Source: Burkholderia sp. WAC0059 (GTDB taxonomy: Bacteria > Pseudomonadota > Gammaproteobacteria > Burkholderiales > Burkholderiaceae). From it: 64,000 nt of DNA. The stretch lies in NCBI RefSeq assembly GCF_002870125.1, contig NZ_PNEO01000021.1:1-64000 (forward strand), read 5' to 3'. A model generated the notes under the pieces. That model was not told where the DNA came from, searched no databases, and saw nothing but the letters and a program-made list of their open reading frames with translations. The translations under genes and the position numbers were made by a program. Positions 61,193 through 64,000 of this stretch are shown in pieces (within the stretch, counting starts at the first letter, position 1; the number at the start of each line of letters is the position of its first letter).

Positions 61193-63169
61193 ATGTTCAC
61201 ACGCCTTGTTCGAGTATATCGCGCGGCCGGTCTTGCGCTGGCTGCCGCGGCACTCGTCGCCTGCAGCACGGCGGACGCCGTGCGTCCCACGGACTACTCT
61301 CAAGCCGCCACCCTCACGCCCGACGACCAGACTTTCATCCAGCTTCGCGAGGCGGCGCGCGACAACGACGCGGCCCGCGCCGCGCAGCTCGCCGCGACGA
61401 TCCCGGACTATCCGGCGCGCGCCTACGTCGAGTACTTCCAGATCAAGCCGCAGCTCTTCGATTCGCAGGGTCACGCGCGCGTCGACGCGCCCGACGCGCC
61501 CGTACTCGCGTTCCTGCGCGAGCACGACGGCGAGGCGATCGCGGACCGTCTGCGCAACGATTATCTGCTCGTGCTCGGCGCGCGCCACGACTGGGCCGAC
61601 TTCGACCAGCAGTACGCGCGCTTCGTGCTGAACGACGATACCCAGGTGAAGTGCTACGCGCTCGAATCGCGCGCCTCGCACGGCGAGAACGTGGCCGACG
61701 CGGCACGCGCGCTGCTCGTCAATCCGCGCTATTACGGCGACGGCTGCGTCGACCTCGTCACGTCGCTCGGCCTGTCGGGCCAGTTCAGCGCCGACGACGT
61801 CTGGCAGCAGATCCGTCTCGCCTACGAGCAGGGCCAGGGCTCGACGGGCGGCAAGCTGCTCGACGCGCTCGGCCAGCAGCAGCCCGACCCCGGGCTCGTC
61901 AGCCTCGCCGTCGACACGCCGGCGCTCATGCTCGCGCACGGCGTCGGCGCCGACGCGCAGTCGCATCAGCTCGCGCTGCTCGCCATCACGAACATGGCGC
62001 GCAACGACCCGGCCATGGCGGCCGCGACGTTCGCGGCCGTGGCGCCGTCGCTGAGTTCGCCCGAGCGCGCCATCGGCTGGGGCACCATCGGCTACGAGGG
62101 CGCGCAGAAGCAGGTGCCGGGCGCGATCGACTGGTATCGGCTTTCGGCCGGCGCGCCGCTCTCGTACCCGGCCTACGAATGGCGCACGCGCGCGGCGCTG
62201 CTGGCCGGCGACTGGACGATGGTGCGCTGGTCGATCGAGCAGATGCCTTCCGGGCTGCGCGCGAAGCCGGCCTGGGTCTACTGGCACGCGCGCGCGCTCA
62301 AGGAGGCCGGCGACACGGCCGGGGCGAACCAGGAATTCGAACAGATCGCGCAGAACTTCGACTTCTACGGCCAGCTCGCCACCGAGGAGCTGGGCCGCAA
62401 GATCACCGTGCCGCCGACGACCGAGGTGAGCGACGCCGAGGTCGCCGCGGTCAGCGACACGCCCGGCTTCGCGCTGGCGCGCAAGTTCTACGCGATGAAC
62501 CTGCGGCTCGAAGGCAACCGCGAATGGAACTGGCCGCTGCGCAACATGACCGACCGGCAACTGCTCGCGGTCGCCGAATACGCGCGGCGCATCCAGCTTT
62601 ACGACCGCGTGGTCAACACGGCCGACCGCACGCAGACCGAGCACGACTTCTCGCTGCGCTACTTCGCGCCGTTCCGCGACATCGTGGAGCGCGACGCGCA
62701 GTCGACGGGGCTCGACGTCGAATGGGCCTACGGGCTGATGCGCCAGGAGTCGCGCTTCATCCTCAACGCGCGTTCGGGCGTCGGCGCGAGCGGCCTGATG
62801 CAGTTGATGCCGGGCACCGCACAGATGGTCGCGAGAAAGATCGGCCTCGGCCGGCTTTCGATCGATCAGATGAACAACATCGACACGAACATCCTGCTCG
62901 GCACCAACTATCTGTCGATGATCTACAATCAATTCGACGGTTCGGCCGTGCTCGCCACGGCGGGCTACAACGCCGGCCCGGGGCGTCCCCGCCAATGGCG
63001 CGCGGCGCTGCCGCGTCCGGTCGAAGGCGCGATATTCGCCGAGACCATTCCGTTCCAGGAAACCCGCGACTACGTGAAGAACGTGCTGTCGAACACGGTC
63101 TACTACGCGGCGCTGTTCGAGGGCCGTCCGCAGTCGCTGAAGGAACGGCTCGGCTACATCGAGCCGTAG
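61193..63169 (+). CDS. slt: Soluble-type lytic murein transglycosylase, lipoprotein
   Basis: Cleaves peptidoglycan glycan strands with 1,6-anhydro product. 658 residues. The signal peptide ends in lipobox L-V-A-C24, so it is likely a lipoprotein. A long alpha-superhelical U/L domain (about 45-480) precedes the Slt domain. That domain has catalytic E519 in GLMRQESRFILNARSGVGASGLMQLMPGTAQMVARKIGL and later LGTNYLSMIYNQFDGSAVLATAGYNAGPGRPRQWRAALP. ATG 61193 is chosen just before the signal peptide; an extended -10 TGCTATGCT lies at 61155-61163. Confidence 0.94.
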   Translation: MFTRLVRVYRAAGLALAAAALVACSTADAVRPTDYSQAATLTPDDQTFIQLREAARDNDAARAAQLAATIPDYPARAYVEYFQIKPQLFDSQGHARVDAPDAPVLAFLREHDGEAIADRLRNDYLLVLGARHDWADFDQQYARFVLNDDTQVKCYALESRASHGENVADAARALLVNPRYYGDGCVDLVTSLGLSGQFSADDVWQQIRLAYEQGQGSTGGKLLDALGQQQPDPGLVSLAVDTPALMLAHGVGADAQSHQLALLAITNMARNDPAMAAATFAAVAPSLSSPERAIGWGTIGYEGAQKQVPGAIDWYRLSAGAPLSYPAYEWRTRAALLAGDWTMVRWSIEQMPSGLRAKPAWVYWHARALKEAGDTAGANQEFEQIAQNFDFYGQLATEELGRKITVPPTTEVSDAEVAAVSDTPGFALARKFYAMNLRLEGNREWNWPLRNMTDRQLLAVAEYARRIQLYDRVVNTADRTQTEHDFSLRYFAPFRDIVERDAQSTGLDVEWAYGLMRQESRFILNARSGVGASGLMQLMPGTAQMVARKIGLGRLSIDQMNNIDTNILLGTNYLSMIYNQFDGSAVLATAGYNAGPGRPRQWRAALPRPVEGAIFAETIPFQETRDYVKNVLSNTVYYAALFEGRPQSLKERLGYIEP

Positions 63170-63279
63170 GCGTCGCCGGCGGCTCCTGACCGGCGACGTT
63201 CGCGCCCGGCCCCGGGTTGCGGGCCGCGGCGCCCGGGTGCGCCTGCCTGTGCGCGCCGCCTGCACGAGGGAGTTGGAAC

Positions 63280-64000
63280 ATGCGCCATCAAACCATCGCG
63301 GTCGTCGGCGGCTCGGGATTCGTCGGCGGCCATCTCGTCAACGCGCTCGTCGAGGCCGGCAAGACCGTGCGCCTCGCCACCCGCCGCCGCAACCACGCGA
63401 GCCATCTCACGCTCCTGCCCATCGACGTGATCGAGGCCGACGTGTTCGACCCGGTCGCGCTCGCGGGCCTCGTCGAGGGCGCCGACGCCGTGATCAATCT
63501 CGTCGGCACGCTCGACGGCGGCCGCGGCACGCCCTACGGTCCGGGTTTCGCGAAGCTGCACGTCGAGCTGCCGACGAAGATCGTCGCCGCCTGCGAGGGC
63601 AAGGGCGTGCACCGGCTGATCCACGTGAGCGCGCTCGGCGCCGATTCGGGCGGCCCCAGCATGTACCTGCGCTCGAAGGGCGACGGCGAGAAGGCCGTGC
63701 ATGCGTCGCCGTCGCTCGCGACGACGATCTTCCGCCCGTCGGTCGTGTTCGGTCCCGAGGACACGTTCCTCAACCGCTTCGCGCTGCTGCAGAAGGTCTT
63801 TCCGGTGATTCCGCTCGCCATGCCCGGCGCGAAGTTCCAGCCCGTCTACGTCGGCGACGTGGCGCGGGCGATCGTCAACGTGCTCGATCTCGACGCCGCG
63901 AGCGGCCGCACCTACGAGCTCGGCGGGCCGGGCGTCTACACGCTCGAGCAGCTCGTCGCCTGGTGCGGCGTCGCGATCGGCCGGCATGCCCGCATCGTGC
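63280..64000 (+). CDS. NDUFA9-like NAD(P)-binding epimerase-family protein (partial)
   Basis: The frame is open from ATG 63280 to the window end; about 240 residues are seen. The Rossmann start is TIAVVGGSGFVGGHLVNALVEAGKTVRLATRR. INLVGTL, HVSALGADSGGPSMYLRSKGDGEKAV and TIFRPSVVFGPEDTFLNRFALLQK follow the complex I NDUFA9/atypical SDR pattern. GAGGGAG precedes the ATG. The substrate is unknown. An 8-bp hairpin GTCGCCGG/CCGGCGAC lies between it and slt, without a T-run. Confidence 0.88.
   Translation, partial: MRHQTIAVVGGSGFVGGHLVNALVEAGKTVRLATRRRNHASHLTLLPIDVIEADVFDPVALAGLVEGADAVINLVGTLDGGRGTPYGPGFAKLHVELPTKIVAACEGKGVHRLIHVSALGADSGGPSMYLRSKGDGEKAVHASPSLATTIFRPSVVFGPEDTFLNRFALLQKVFPVIPLAMPGAKFQPVYVGDVARAIVNVLDLDAASGRTYELGGPGVYTLEQLVAWCGVAIGRHARIV

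Overview
The window is a high-GC (about two-thirds G+C) proteobacterial chromosome segment. The large FlhF with a TTG start, the cheR-cheD-cheB-cheY-cheZ order, the FliA and FlgE-type sequences, the SAH riboswitch on ahcY, and the Dpp and Pxp gene orders all point to the family Burkholderiaceae (Burkholderia/Paraburkholderia/Trinickia-like). The genus cannot be fixed from sequence alone.

Layout. (1) 1-4316: the tail of a chemoreceptor ending in the DWETF docking pentapeptide, then cheR, cheD, cheB, cheY and cheZ. (2) 4317-11840: a 400-bp spacer with a short tandem repeat, a 17-bp perfect hairpin and a promoter, then flhB-flhA, flhF-flhG and fliA. (3) 11998-26795: flgN, flgM and flgA on the minus strand; flgBCDEFGHIJ, a ycgR-type brake gene and flgK-flgL on the plus strand. 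(4) 26919-42448: fliR-Q-P-O-N-M-L, fliK-J-I-H-G-F (minus), then divergent fliE and the fliS-fliT-second fliK-FlhB-C-domain operon (plus). Nearly the whole flagellar export, basal-body, hook and chemotaxis system therefore sits in one 42-kb block. Flagellin, cap, motAB, cheA/cheW and flhDC are not in the window. (5) 42561-43631: a small lower-GC island with an HrpB1-family type III secretion gene and an 85-residue Cys-free protein. It is preceded by an exact TTCG-N16-TTCG box. (6) 43818-47588: a frameshifted AidB-like acyl-CoA dehydrogenase, a LysR regulator and a family-2 glycosyltransferase. (7) 47643-50761: SAH riboswitch, ahcY, a small 4-TM protein and metF, closed by a strong terminator. 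(8) 50841-57765: a complete dipeptide-type ABC transporter (dppABCDF) and a TraB/GumN protein. (9) 57866-64000: the 5-oxoprolinase genes pxpB-pxpC-pxpA, 5-formyl-THF cyclo-ligase, a lytic transglycosylase lipoprotein and the start of an NDUFA9-like NAD(P)-binding protein.

Regulation can be read directly. Seven flagellar promoters (flhB, flhF, flgA, flgB, fliE, fliF, fliL) share a ~30-bp imperfect palindrome, with a -10-like hexamer 24-26 bp beyond it. This looks like an FlhDC class II operator. Four others (flgM, ycgR, flgK, fliS) carry sigma-28 promoters with 11- or 12-bp spacers. FliA and its anti-sigma factor FlgM are both encoded here.

The most unusual points are the hrp-like mini-island beside the flagellar locus, the late-class operon pairing a second FliK with a cleavage-site-less FlhB C-domain, and the conserved class II operator set.
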